Shown: positions 25,978 to 37,409 of the stretch, one piece after another
How positions within the stretch are numbered: the first letter of the stretch is position 1
Layout: each line of letters begins with the position of its first letter
NCBI RefSeq assembly: GCF_910592395.1
Contig: NC_088324.1
Span: 12,116,953 to 12,180,952, forward strand
Reading direction: 5' to 3'
Length of the DNA: 64,000 nt
Source of the DNA: Lineus longissimus
Lineage: Eukaryota > Nemertea > Pilidiophora > Heteronemertea > Lineidae
Notes under the pieces: generated by a model
Databases searched by the model: none
Told to the model about the DNA's origin: nothing
Seen by the model: only the letters and a program-made list of their open reading frames with translations
Translations under genes and position numbers: made by a program

Positions 25978-26722
25978 GAAGACACAATATCAAACTGGTG
26001 CAGAAATGAGCTTAGTGTCTTAATAATATTTTCGCCATTTTTATCGAGCAGAATATTTGGGTGGGTGTATTGACCAATCAGGAGCTCTCTAAGCCTGGCG
26101 ATGCTTTTTCTGCCAAAGAAGCATGATATGTGTAATCTGATTGGCCAGTACTGCCTATCACGTTGCTACTTGAGCATGTAATTTTTTCCAATGCGACGAA
26201 GATATCCTTTTTCTGATGAGTTTCCCCGGCCAACCTACCATTGCAGGACAGAAAGGAAAGAAACTCGGGATCACTGGCTACGATTACACGAAAATGTAAA
26301 ACGTTTTATTGTTTCATGGACAAAACTCTCTACATGTAACTATCGAAAGGTATCGAAAATTGTTGAGAAGTCCGTGGCTCAATGGATAATCGGGGGTTCG
26401 ATTGTCGAATCAAACGCTGGAAAAGAGGTTAAAGAATATAGAGGTCTAGAGTTGTGTCGCAGTGAAATGACGAAGAACGCAATGTGCACTCTTGTGAATT
26501 GTGCAAGATCTTGGTTGCGTTTGGGTAAATGAACCCGTTGCTTTTAACCAAATGTCTCTCTGGACAACCCCAAAGCGTAATTCACGACATGAAGTCATTT
26601 TCAGGTTTGAATTCAACATCATTGTGTCCGCTTCTTGGTCCGGATGTCAAGAAGGTCATGTTTCAAATATTGGTGTCTTGCGATATTTTCAATACACATT
26701 TTTAAGTTTCGTCTGTACTTAC

Positions 26723-28785
26723 TAGGTCCAAAAATTGTAAAAATGGTTCCCAAGAAGAAAGCTGTCAAGGTATTGCCAATCTCTTTAGCTTTCTCCTTGG
26801 ATGATTTGGCAGCTTCTCTGACCTCGTCAATGAGACCCTCCACCTTGTTTAAAACGAATTGGACTTTTTCCTTCTCCATGATTCTATCGAAGAGTTCCTT
26901 GATGTCCGCTAGGAGGCGCTCACGAAGTTTCTGCCTGTAACAAAATATATCCCCCAGTACATGTATGCATTAGGAAACGGGATAAAAGTTCATTAACTAC
27001 AAGTACAATGTATATTCTTGAAATACAAACCGCGTCGGCACTCCAAGCAGTTGGCTGTGAAGCACATTATCCAGCGTATCGAAGGAAGAAGTATCTGTTT
27101 GAGTTTGGAGCCTCCGATTCCCCGACCAAGACATTGCTTTAATTGGCCAATTTTTATTCTTTGGCGTAAATCAAAACCAGTATCAAGTATTATTTGAGAG
27201 TTAGACAATTTAGGAGGTGTCGGTCAGTAGTTAATCATCGCCCGAATCCTGCTGCAGAATTGGATATGCAGTTGTGTTCACCTCAAAGGAAAGTCACCGT
27301 GGGAGCTGTGTGGGCCTTCGTGATGTACGGCAGTTTCAGAGCACACTTAATAGTTTGTTCATGGTACCAATCATGGTTTTTTGCCTCAGGAAATACATGT
27401 AGGCGCAATGCGAGTCGGAGCCTAATGGGAGCTTGGCGAAGCTATGCGAAGATGCAGGGTCGTTTCGGAGGTGCAGAACGCGCAAAGTAAATCAACATAC
27501 CACTCGTGTTCCGATGCGCTGGCAACCTCCTTCAGCTCATAGAGGATGGTTCTGATCTTTTCCGCATATGGTGTTATCCTCTCGTTCGTTAGGATAGCTT
27601 CACCAAGATTGTATGCTATGTCTCCTCCCGCGTAGAGGGTCTGCAAACACAGAACAGACGTGGTACCGCACTGTGCAAATTTTAGATAGGTTGCAGTTTT
27701 GCCCGCGATTACATCAGATTTTAACGACAGCCATATGTTTGACTATTCAGCATTTCAGACCGACAGGGCCAATGACAAAATTTGATAAAACTACCCAGTG
27801 TACACTAGACGACGACCGAATCCAAGTTTCAACCTCACTGCCCATTGGTAACTGTATATAAAATGGTCGCCATTTTTGCTCAGTTAGAGGTTAAAATTCA
27901 CCAAATCCGATATAAAGAGTGAACTTCTTCCTTCATTGATACATGTGCATTGTAGTAGTGCGTGGTGAAGTCATCCTGAGCTTCTGGGCCGTTGACTCGG
28001 TAATAACGACCTCCCTTGGCATTTTGCGGGAAAGGTGGGGAGGGGAATGCGAGATGGTACTAGCATGCATGACTCAAATTACAAATTTCATCACTTACAT
28101 CAATAATTTTATCCTCGATGGTGCCGATGGTGCTCCCAATACGCGCCTTGATGTCCGATAAGCTTGGAAGGCCGAGGAATCGCTTTACTTTAAGGAAACG
28201 TTTAAAGAAACAATTACTTATTGGTTCATCATCCTCGTAGAATTTACCAAAATGCAAAACATTAACATCCGCCATAAAAATGAATAAAATATACCTGACT
28301 TTCCTCTGCTGCTGATTGGCTAAGAGTGGATTTTACGGTAAGCTTTTAGCGAGAGGTATATTTGCGGAGATATATGCGGCAGATATTTTATCGGGCGTGT
28401 ATTTCTGATTTATGTCCCCTCCCGCGCGCCTACCATAAACCCACGGGTATATCCCAGTAGCTAACTACGTTCCTGGGTGTAAGTCCGCCGAGGCTGACGA
28501 AATGAGCTGAAATTTACCGTGAGGGGGCCAGCGCCGGTCTCGGTGTAAACATTGTTGGATCTATACCCCACTCAAAAAACTGCGTATGCGGATTCCCTCC
28601 AATCCCAATGTGGAACGCAACAATATGGAGCTCTTCAACCTACCATTTCGTCGTCCCTCCAAACCCAATGTGGAACGCAACAATATGGAGCTCTTCAACC
28701 TACCATTTCGTTGCTGAATGCCTTTTGGTGATACCAACGATGCAACACACGCTATCACCAGGACGATCAGAATCAAAGACCTCAT
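26723..28785 (-). CDS. Secreted helical precursor, single FLGLPS unit (3' end unresolved), gene D
   Basis: Four minus-strand exons join in frame: 28704-28785, 28099-28187, 27501-27640, 26723-26934. The signal peptide is MRSLILIVLVIACVASLVS, followed by PKGIQQRNG. Exon 2 opens VKR-FLGLPSLSDI, exon 3 contains YAGGDIAYNLGEAI, and exon 4 contains RERLLADIKELFDRI and KVEGLIDEVREAAKSSKEKA. Exon lengths (89, 140, 212 nt) and phases match the gene B modules (92/104/71, 134/143/140, 209). So D is a single-unit paralogue on the opposite strand, tail to tail with gene C. Exon 4 ends in phase 1 at a good GTAAGT donor, so at least one more exon should lie below 26723. One candidate begins near 26562 (acceptor GTTGTCCAG, then RHLVKSNG) but has a weak pyrimidine tract. 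Exon 1 has two possible donors 60 bases apart. Confidence 0.7.
28595..28711. repeat. 60-bp tandem duplication spanning the exon 1 donor of gene D
   Basis: Two units (28595-28654 and 28655-28711) share the block TGGAACGCAACAATATGGAG with few differences. Each carries a minus-strand ATG|GTAGGTTG donor, at 28704 and 28644. Confidence 0.85.
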
Positions 28786-28863
28786 GTCTGAAATGCAGCT
28801 GCTGAACTACTGTAACACTGCAGGTGTGGACTGGGTGACTGGATAGTATCAGGGCGATTTTTT

Positions 28864-28870
28864 TTTTATA
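28864..28870 (-). promoter_or_regulatory. TATA box candidate of gene D
   Basis: TATAAAA on the minus strand, about 80 bases upstream of the gene D start codon. Confidence 0.4.
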
Positions 28871-30069
28871 ATGACAACTAACTTGTACAGTCGTCGACTT
28901 ATTGAAATTTTCACGTTATTTCTGATGCTTTTTAACTCGATGGACAGGTACTGAGAAGTACATTTGGGTTGTGTTGATCTTCAGAACAGACATAGATTAA
29001 GTAGACTATCTAATGAAAAAATGGTGTAGAATATTTCTGAAGATGACAGTAACATGTTTACCAGATAGCCTACATTTCGAGGCCATCTCATCGTGAAATC
29101 CATTAAAACTGATTTAATCTCCACCACCTGTTTGTGTTCACAGCAAATGGTGTTTGTTTAGATATCTCTTGATGATAGATGTATGGTTTCATGAGAATGT
29201 GTACATCTGTCTGGCTTCAAGGATAGATCTGCCTAAAAATTCCTATAAGGCAAATTAGGTTTTTTACGATATGTTGATTGACTAATTTTTATCCATATCT
29301 TTCTCTCATTCTTCCCAGCCATATATACATGTATACACGTTGGTGATTCAAAATGTAGGTATGGACAGAAAGAGATGGCTGCTATGAAACATGCAATCTC
29401 GCCTGCCAATCCTTCAACGCCTCAGAATAGCATACTATCATGTGATATCTTTAGAAATAGTTCAAAGTAACATAAAATATGAACAATGTGTAACTAAACT
29501 AGAAACTGCGTATCATGAACAGATGCTATTTATATTCCTCTCGTTTTCACTGTCGATTTAAAATTATCTTATGAGTTGACCATCATGAGCAGGTTTTGAT
29601 TTGGGAAGAAAAATGGAGATACCGTACAGTATATCCAAACAGCGGCGGCCCCCCTCACTCTAACGACTGATCGCCGCAATATTCGTTGATCAGAAAGTCG
29701 ATCCTTCCAACAAAAACACCAGAAGCGTGCATTTCAGTCTGCAGAGTATCATGAATGGTGATACATATGAGAAATGATATTGTCATCGTTCCCATTGCGA
29801 CTTGTTTTTGCAATGGCCGGCAACTAGGATGCCAAATGTGTCACGTATTAAAGCAAAGGAGGGCAGAAGAAGGGCAATGGTGAAGATAAGAGCACAACAT
29901 CGCTTCCGAAATGCATATCCACGAGAAAGGAGATCGTTGGCAAGAGTTAGCTTGATGAAGTTGATGGCTGTGTCATGCATTCGTTTGGTTGTCGTGCCGC
30001 CATTTATTGTTCGGTACAGAAGTTGGAACAAAACGAACCATATTTTAAGGGGTTTTCTATGATGTTTAA
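28871..30069. other. Intergenic between gene D and the GPCR gene
   Basis: A shared upstream region of two divergent genes. No supported exon was seen. Confidence 0.4.
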
Positions 30070-32579
30070 ATGAGAGAGAGCGCCACTCCAATGTTGCTCA
30101 ACACGACGAGAGAACAGAACATCGGCGATGTTGAAACTCTGAAACTTATTTTCCACATCCTCTCCACTTACGGATGGATCCCGCCAGCACTCCTTGGTAT
30201 CCCTGGTAATATCATTTCCATTCTTGTGGCTAATAGACGCCACAACAGACCTCTCTCCCCGTGCGTCTACATGACCGCTATGGGTGTGACAGACACGGCC
30301 CTACTCCTCGAGGGAGCTTATTTCTATCCTCTCGTACTCAGTGGACTTCTGGACCAGTACATAGGATCAGCTGAATTTCCGACAATGTAAGTATCGCTTT
30401 ATTTGTTTCGGTTCTGTTTATGACAACGTTCATGTTGAAAAGATGTTATCACAAACATGCTTTTTTGTTCAGTATATTTTCCTGAGAAAGTTAACACTGC
30501 ATTCTACAACGGCTTTGAAGTTGTTTTTCATTCACATGGCATGATGGTCCAACAAATGCTTCTCTCGGGTTCCCTACTTCACTACCGGTACTTTGTATTC
30601 GTCTATCCGACAAAAGGGGATATTCGAACCTCTTCAAGCGCTTGTTTCGTTTCGTCTTGACTTGCAAAACCGGCTCTATAATCATATCAATATTCATTCC
30701 AGACTACACATGTATATCATGTTCACGAGCGGCATGCTCTCCGGTCTCTTCCTCGCCGCCATGTCAGTCGACCGGCTGATCGCCGTACGGTTCCCCTTGG
30801 CTGCCCCCCTCCTCTGTACGACCAAACGGGCCAGGGTGACAGTTGCCGTCATCAGTTTGCTCGTAATACCAATAAATATACATATGTTGTATACATTTAA
30901 GTACATCGAAGATGCAGAAGCAGGTACAGTAAAGGTTTTAAAAACTGCCAAAGACGTTTTTTGTTCCTTCCCAAATCTCTGCACATGCCTACTAATATCC
31001 GTCGAAACTCAGAGTAACCAGCCGTAGGGTAGGTCAAACGATGAAACCATCCTCTGCATTAACTTGCACACTGCAAAAGCGGGTGGTTTTCCGTGATCGC
31101 TGGCAGTTGCCACTGTGGTGGAGACTAAGCCTTACATTAGGAGAGAGCGATGCAATAGCTGGCGGACACTAAAGCCCGCAGCACACTAGCCGCCAACTTT
31201 GGCGACAAGAAGCGTTCAGCTGACGCCTCTCGACGCCGAAGTTGGCGGACAGTGGATCCCGGACGGAGCACACCTGCCCAGAATCGGCGTCCAGTAGCGT
31301 CTTTTCCGCTGCTTTAGGCTGCCATTTTGAAATCATGTGACATCAAGACGCATACTGATTGGCCATAGCCTCGCCGCCGACGCCAATTCAGGCGGCAATC
31401 CGTAGAACACCTGGCTTCTTCTTGCGTTCAAACGCGGCGACACGCGTCAAAAATCAAACATGTTAGATATTTTGCGTTTAGTTGCGGCAAGAGGCGGCAA
31501 GTCGCGTTCGCCGACGCCGTTCGTAGCAGACTAAAGCCCGCAGCACACTAGCCGCCAACTTTGGCGACGAGAAGCGTTCAGCTGACGCCTCTCGACGCCG
31601 AAGTTGGCGGCCAGTGGATCCCGGTCAGAGCACACCTGCCCAGAATCGGCGTCCAGTAGCGTCTTTTCCGCCACTTTAGGCTGCCATTTTGAAATCATGT
31701 GACATCAAGACGCATACTGATTGGCCATAGCCTCGCCGCCGACGCCAATTCAGGCGGCAATCCGTAGCACACCTGGCTTCTTCTTGCGTTCAAACGCGGC
31801 GACACGCGTCAAAAATCAAACATGTTAGATATTTGGCGTTTAGTTGCGGCAAGAGGCGGCAAGTCGCGTTCGCCGACGCCGTTCGTAGCAGACTAGGGAT
31901 TTTTCAGGCGTTCATGACTCTTGCGGCAAAAAACGCCTGTGAACGCCGAAGTTGGCGGCTAGTGTGCTACGGGCTTAAGGCCGCAACGGATACTTCTCAT
32001 ATTTCCGTTGTGAATTTTTCAGGTGTGAGAGCTGTGATTACGTCAGTGCCTGGTCACGAGGCACTCGAGCTCCTTGCCACCGGCTTCCAAGTCCTTGTTG
32101 GGACCGTCTGCCCTTTCCTTATCATCTTCGCTAGTAACCTAATCATAATCATAACACTTCATAGAGCAAATCAAGCAAGGGCCAAAATGGACTCCTCAAC
32201 ACAGCTCAAAGAATCCAAATCGCAAAAGGAGACTCGCTTTCTAACGCGAATGCTAATTTTCGTCAGTATTGCTTACGTTCTGACGTCACTTCCGTACCGC
32301 ATGTACCATTTCGTTGTCCGGATTCCGGCAGTAGCCGCCATGTTTCACAATATGGAAAATCTGTATTGGCGGTTGCGATACATTGTTGGTGCCTACTCTT
32401 TCTTCCTTATTTGGTTATTTAATTACGCAATTAATTTTTACTTATATTGTATTGGTGGCGGTAAACGATACCGAGATGATACAAAAGACGTCATCAAGAG
32501 TTTTTGCAAATGTTTCGCTAAGGATGTCGGGGCTGGTAATTCGAAAAAACTGATGGACTTACTCTACCAGGAAAGATGA
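30070..32579 (+). CDS. Class A G-protein-coupled receptor, peptide-receptor style (364 aa)
   Basis: Three exons join in frame: 30070-30386, 30703-30923, 32023-32579 (1095 nt). Seven hydrophobic helices are recognisable. TM1 is followed by GIPGNIISILVANRR (the GN motif). TM2 contains YMTAMGVTDTALLL. TM3 ends AAMSVDRLIAVRFPL, a DRL in place of DRY. TM4 follows TKRARVTVAVISLLVI. TM5 contains CPFLIIFASNLIIIITL. TM6 is entered from KETRFLTRMLIFVSIAYVL, with SLP in the usual CWLP position. TM7 ends NYAINFYLYCIGGGKRYRDD, matching the NxxINFxLYC pattern seen in many protostome neuropeptide receptors in place of NPxxY. The N terminus has an NTT glycosylation site. I see no cysteine at the top of TM3, so the usual TM3-ECL2 disulphide may be missing. 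The ligand cannot be told from sequence. Confidence 0.8.
31173..31975. mobile_element. MITE-like element, PIF/Harbinger type by its TSD, in GPCR intron 2
   Basis: The terminal inverted repeats begin AGCCCGCAGCACACTAGCCG and end with its near-complement (GGCGGCTAGTGTGCTACGGGCT), about 32 bases each. They are flanked on both sides by TAA (31170-31172, 31976-31978), a 3-bp target duplication typical of PIF/Harbinger elements. The inside carries a tandem duplication of about 362 bp (copies starting near 31171 and 31533). No transposase is encoded. It ends 47 bases before the last GPCR exon. Confidence 0.75.
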
Positions 32580-34305
32580 AAATGCCGACGTTTTGTTGAG
32601 GATAACGGGTTTGTAGTGAAAACAGTTCGATGCGTGTTACGGCAACGTTTTGATACCCCGTTAGACCGCTGAAAAACCATCCTGAGATTCAGTGTTTTTT
32701 TCACTCCTTCGTCAAATATCGAGAGCCGGTGTATATTAAAAACTATTGGTTAAACCAGGATGCTGAAAAACAGGTCATCAGGAATCCATTCAAAAAGACC
32801 GAGTTGGTACTGTGAATGCAACAACGCTGCAAATTGAATATTGTCACCGACAGACTTGCGTTTAGTCTTTATTTAATTCTTGACTGTAGCAGCAATGTAT
32901 GACCGTTCATACACTGCTGCTTGTAAGCATATCAGAACAGATCATGTTCCCAAACTTGTGTTTCCTACAGACCAACTTCAGACGATCGACTACGGCAGCT
33001 TGAATAGGAAAGTGATGAGACACCAGATGATGATGAGTACCAAAGCCTTGCTTCCTGCCGACCGTCAGTCGATCTTCTGATTCTCCATGGTCACTTTGTC
33101 ACTGAGCTAATCTCCCTAAACAATCGGATAGGACTATTCAAACTAGGGAATTCTATCGTTTTCACACCAATCCTTTATCAGATTCTTTATTTAGATCGCG
33201 ATTGTGGCGCATTACATGTACTTTGAAACTGACATGTTGACCACTTTGAAACTGACATGTTGACCACAACTCACGGCACGTTTCTCAATCTTTTGAGGTA
33301 GTTGTAGGCCCTATTATGCAACTGTCCCTTCTATTCAAAGACAGGGTCAAATTTGACCGGAAGAATAATATTTATGATCAATCCTGGTAAGGGAGGGGCT
33401 GCGCTTTGTTCAGGTTTCTACACCTTGATGTTCGTTTCATAAATGTGATTATGTCATCGTTCGTGGTCACATGGTATGACGTCAGGTCTTGTGCCAACGC
33501 GGCAGATATTTCCAAAACGAGGAGGAAGACTCCATGTTGAAATTTTCCAATTTCTCTCTATAATTCGTTATTTCTCTGGTAAGTCCTCTTTGAAAATATC
33601 TAGTTTAGCTTGCTTTGAAAGGCGAGGTACCCCCCCCAACATATTTTCGCTCAATGAATAGCGCACAAAGCGACTTTCAGCCACTTTTGCGATAGGCTAG
33701 TGTTTTGTGAATCAGACAAATGCCATGGCGCTCTTTACCCTGCTTGGTTTTGACAAAGTATTGTTTCTGCCCTCTTTCAAATGACCAACCTTATTACCGG
33801 AGTGAAAGTTTCGTGTCTTGAATTAGTTTCTGGACACGTTATTTATCCGACGACCACGAAAGAAGTTCTGGAAAAAAATACCGTGAACTCGTCTGATGGC
33901 CGTCCATTCCGACACTCGTGAAGAAACCAGGAGTTTTCCTCCTTCACCAAATGTTTACTGCGTTTCTGTTGGTATTTGAATTTGGATGGCTCGCAGCATC
34001 TTTGCGTCCTTCATATTAAAAGGTGTTACGAAGGTTTCAAATAACGCCCTTTTAGAAGTCTGTAAAGAGACTGTCTGCGAAAATAAATATCGGTCATTTT
34101 GAGAAGTGCTTTCCACATGCAGCGTGAGTTTACCATGACATAAAAGTCATGTTTTTAAATCAAATCGTCACCAAAAGCATAGACCCTTTTACACCAGGCG
34201 GAGGAAGTCATTGCGGGCCCAAGAAACCTAAATATAGGCACAACAAACAAAACATCATGTATTCAACTGGTCATTTCAAACCATTTTTGTTCTATTTCAT
34301 TGCAG
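32580..34305. other. 3' flank of the GPCR gene and intergenic DNA
   Basis: Contains a 23-bp tandem pair (33220-33265, unit ACTTTGAAACTGACATGTTG plus ACC). The open frame at 33476-33661 has a good donor after 33578, but its phase does not match the exon at 34306, so I do not join them. Confidence 0.4.
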
Positions 34306-34426
34306 TTCTTTCATGATCGGTCCGTGAGGAAAGTTCATCAAGTCCGGAAAAGTGATGTGAAGTTTCGTCCAACCCGAGATGGCCACACAGAGTTATACAA
34401 TTCCTTTGTGTTGAACGCTCCTTATG
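34306..34426 (+). CDS. Orphan internal exon of an unidentified gene
   Basis: The exon is bounded by TTTCATTGCAG and a GGTGAGTAA donor and is open only in frame 0. It encodes 40 residues, including FFHDRSVRKVHQVRKSDVKF and ELYNSFVLNAPYG. Splice signals and composition look genuine. I could not find partner exons: the frame at 33476-33578 ends in the wrong phase, and a possible downstream acceptor near 36057 (phase fits) would add a short tail ending at a TAA. It may be part of a gene with long introns or a gene remnant. I do not recognise it. Confidence 0.35.
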
Positions 34427-37334
34427 GTGAGTAAAATTGCCTCGCATCACTTCCTTTGTTAGCTTTTATCAAATGTGACCTATCCCATCAAAACCAGGCG
34501 CATATTGCACAAAAGATGGTCATATAATGACACAAGACATAATGGAAGAAATTGGTGTATTCAGATTTTACAAAACGCAGACTGCAGTGCGAGAGTGAAA
34601 TGAACAACAAGTCTGTTTCAACCTGCAAGCTTAGAGCAACACGTGCCTGGTTTTTGCTGTGACGGGTCACAAATGTATGACAAATTCGTGATCGCCATCC
34701 GTAATGCGCATTCATTGAGATGCTCCGATTGCCATCTGTAATAAATGTCCTGAATATGAAATGGCTGGAATACTTGATCCACAAGCCAAAAAACGGGTGT
34801 GAGAGAATGCGGGCCGTTTCATTTGAAGTCCGTAGGCATATTGATGCTTCACAATAATACCTACGGCCAAGTTGCTATGACCGTTGCCAACTAAAGCATG
34901 TCATCTATTGAATAGTAAATCGTTATCAAATACTGTAACTTGCTAAATTGCGAAATTTTCTTCTAGTTTTTCTTATCACTATTTTCACGAATGACGATCA
35001 CTAATATTCGCGAAATACGCAAATATATAACGCCCGCAAAACTTGGCTTTTACAGTAGAGTGTCCAAGTGGACATATGACTTATCGCCACGTAACACCAC
35101 TTGATTTTCCTGTGTAACTATGTATTAGCAGATGCAAACTTCAGAGAGCATGTGTGACGTACCTCTCTCCTTCTCCATACATGTACCCATCTTGTTACTC
35201 ATTTGACGCACACGTGGAGAGTTTAGAAGAGTCCTCTCCGAGGCGAGGGTTAATTTACCTCCTCATTCTCCACACCCGTCCTCATCCGTCCCCATCTTGT
35301 TAATCATTTGGCATTTAAATGTAGATATATGCAATGGAATCCTACCCAGGTCTTTGAACAGAGGCGCCCTCCCGAAATCTTGACAATCCGCAGGGGAGCG
35401 CGACAGAGAAAACCCGTCGCACTATTGAACAGTTTTTGAATATTAGGTTCGAGTGAGATGTTTAGAAAAAGTTAAGACAGTTGATGTTTAATGGAAAATC
35501 GCTTTGTATCTATCAGACTTGTTTAGCCAAAGGTCACCTTGGAATTAAGACAAAGTTACCCGAAATATTCAGACACTGAAACCCTGAGGTTGTCATGATC
35601 ATCAGCTGTCAAATTCGTTTTCTGCCCTGCAATATTAAGTTTGAATGAGATATTGAAAAAAAAAGTTATTGCAGTCGATGTTTAAGGGAAAATGGCTTAA
35701 AACCTGGTGGTGTTCCCATAGGCCACCTTGCCTTGTTAGGAGCATGGCTTAGAACCTAGTGATGTTCAGCCAAGGCCATCTGGCCTTGTCAGGGGCATTA
35801 CTTATCAAGAGACCACCAATTAGCTCCACTTGATCCTGCCAAGAGTACTTCTTTGAAACATGAACTAGAAAGATACCAATGTCATAATGATTCTGTCTGT
35901 AACACTTTATGTTCTGTAATATACTCCTCCAACCGAAGCATTGGTCATTATAGTGATTCCGTCTGTAACTTTATTTTATTTAACAACCCTCTCCAACACT
36001 TTGAGAAGCCTGGCAAGTCCTTTTCCTTATCAAAAGTTCTTAACCATTCTTTCCAGGTTGTTCCACTCGAGTCCCGCTGACTGCTTGTGGATCCTCTCTC
36101 TGTTCTTCTTGGTCCATCCCTGTAATACTAGCATAAGTTCCGTCGACTGTGCAAGGTCCATTTGCAAAATTCTCAAAATTCCATTCTCTTACATTTTCCA
36201 GCTAGAATGACACGCCACGTGTCATCAGATCACGTGATCTACATAAAGACAGGGATCGCCCGGAAGAGAAACTATCAAGGGATCTTCGCTCGCTGCTGAA
36301 AAACAGTTCAAGGCAAGGTCCACTCTTTGTAAAACTACCGAACACTAGTTACACCTGTCAAAAGTTTCTGCAAAAAATTGGTACAAATCATTTTACAATT
36401 GAATACGAAGCGACTGAAAGTCTTTTAGCATTTCATTGCTATACACAAGGCAATCATTCAACAGTATGAATAAGATTTTTAGAATCAAAAGTACTTGATG
36501 TTTTATGTGACACGTAGTTTACAATGTTGAAAGGCAGAAACATGAATAGTGTAACTACATGTAGCTGTATGTACAAGTGATGTTCCGCATCCCTACGATT
36601 TAAGTCTGCGTTTAAGTTTTGAACTTAAGCTTTGAGCTTATCGGGCTAATTATAACCCTATTTCATAATGTTGCGAAGAACGCACAAACCGTTTTCAAAA
36701 ATGAACAACCCAACAGGCACGTAACCGACGTTTTGAAAACGTTAACGTGATGAAAAACATAGGTTTGCGAAACCTCGCTATATTTCCTTGTTTTCCAATA
36801 CATGACACCTGACATAAACTTGGAAATGGTTAAAATGACTCAGAAAAAACCCTGAAAATTGAAAATAACCTTCTTGACACATTTGATGTCATCCTCGTCT
36901 ATCCTCGGATGTGTTCGGTAACTTCCGGAGACAGATCATACGGTAAAACCGTGACATTTACTTTGGAGTGTTAAAATTGTCCTTTGGCGTATTTATAATA
37001 ATTCATGCAACTATTGCAAGTTGCAATACTTTGACCAGTTTGAGACGTGAGGGAAGATCCATCAACTTTGTTCAATTTTGTAAAGAAGAAATTCTCGTGT
37101 TTGTCAGGTTCATGCAGTGGGCATCAGCGTTTGCTGATTTATCATTAGAGACTGGTATTTGAGATTGATACTGGGGCCCACCCTTTCATGAGGATTTTTC
37201 CTCAATTGAGCTTGTAATTAGAAGAAAAACTCCTTTTCAAAAATATATTTATCTGGTATCTACAGCAAAACTGCTACCCGAACTGCTTTAAGACCCAAAC
37301 TGCTTCTGTCTAAAAAAAGGTGAAAAAGCTACCT
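34427..37334. other. Gene-poor stretch with degenerate duplications
   Basis: At about 35437-35505 and 35628-35700 two related blocks share GAGATRTTKARAAAAA and GTTGATGTTTAA-like text. At about 35690-35800 an ATGGCTTARAACCTRGTGRTG unit of about 53 bp is repeated in tandem. The small frame at 36968-37162 starts with a signal-like stretch but has no other support. Confidence 0.4.
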
Positions 37335-37409
37335 GAAACTATTGGGATTCGAACCCACAACCTCATGGCCAGAAGTCAAGGTGTCTAACCACTACTCCAC
37401 CAAGCCACT
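37335..37409 (-). repeat. tRNA-derived SINE-like unit
   Basis: On the minus strand an A-box-like GGTGGAGTAGTGGTTAGA is followed about 40 bases later by a perfect B box GGTTCGAATCC (37345-37355). The acceptor ends do not pair and the anticodon region does not fold well, so this is a tRNA-derived repeat, not a working tRNA gene. Confidence 0.5.

Noticed and set aside
26369-26420. tRNA-Arg-like fragment (GTCCGTGGCTCAATGGATAA ... GGGGGTTCGATT)
   Set aside because: The distance between box-like parts is too short for a tRNA and the arms do not pair; at most a degraded fragment.
31833-32022. 5' extension of the last GPCR exon frame
   Set aside because: This part lies in the MITE-like element and intron; the acceptor at 32021-32022 fits exon 2 in phase.
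33476-33578. Possible first exon for the orphan exon at 34306
   Set aside because: Good donor, but it ends in phase 1 while the 34306 exon is open only in phase 0.
36968-37162. 64-codon frame with a signal-like start
   Set aside because: No splice sites, no partner exons and biased AT-rich composition; likely chance.
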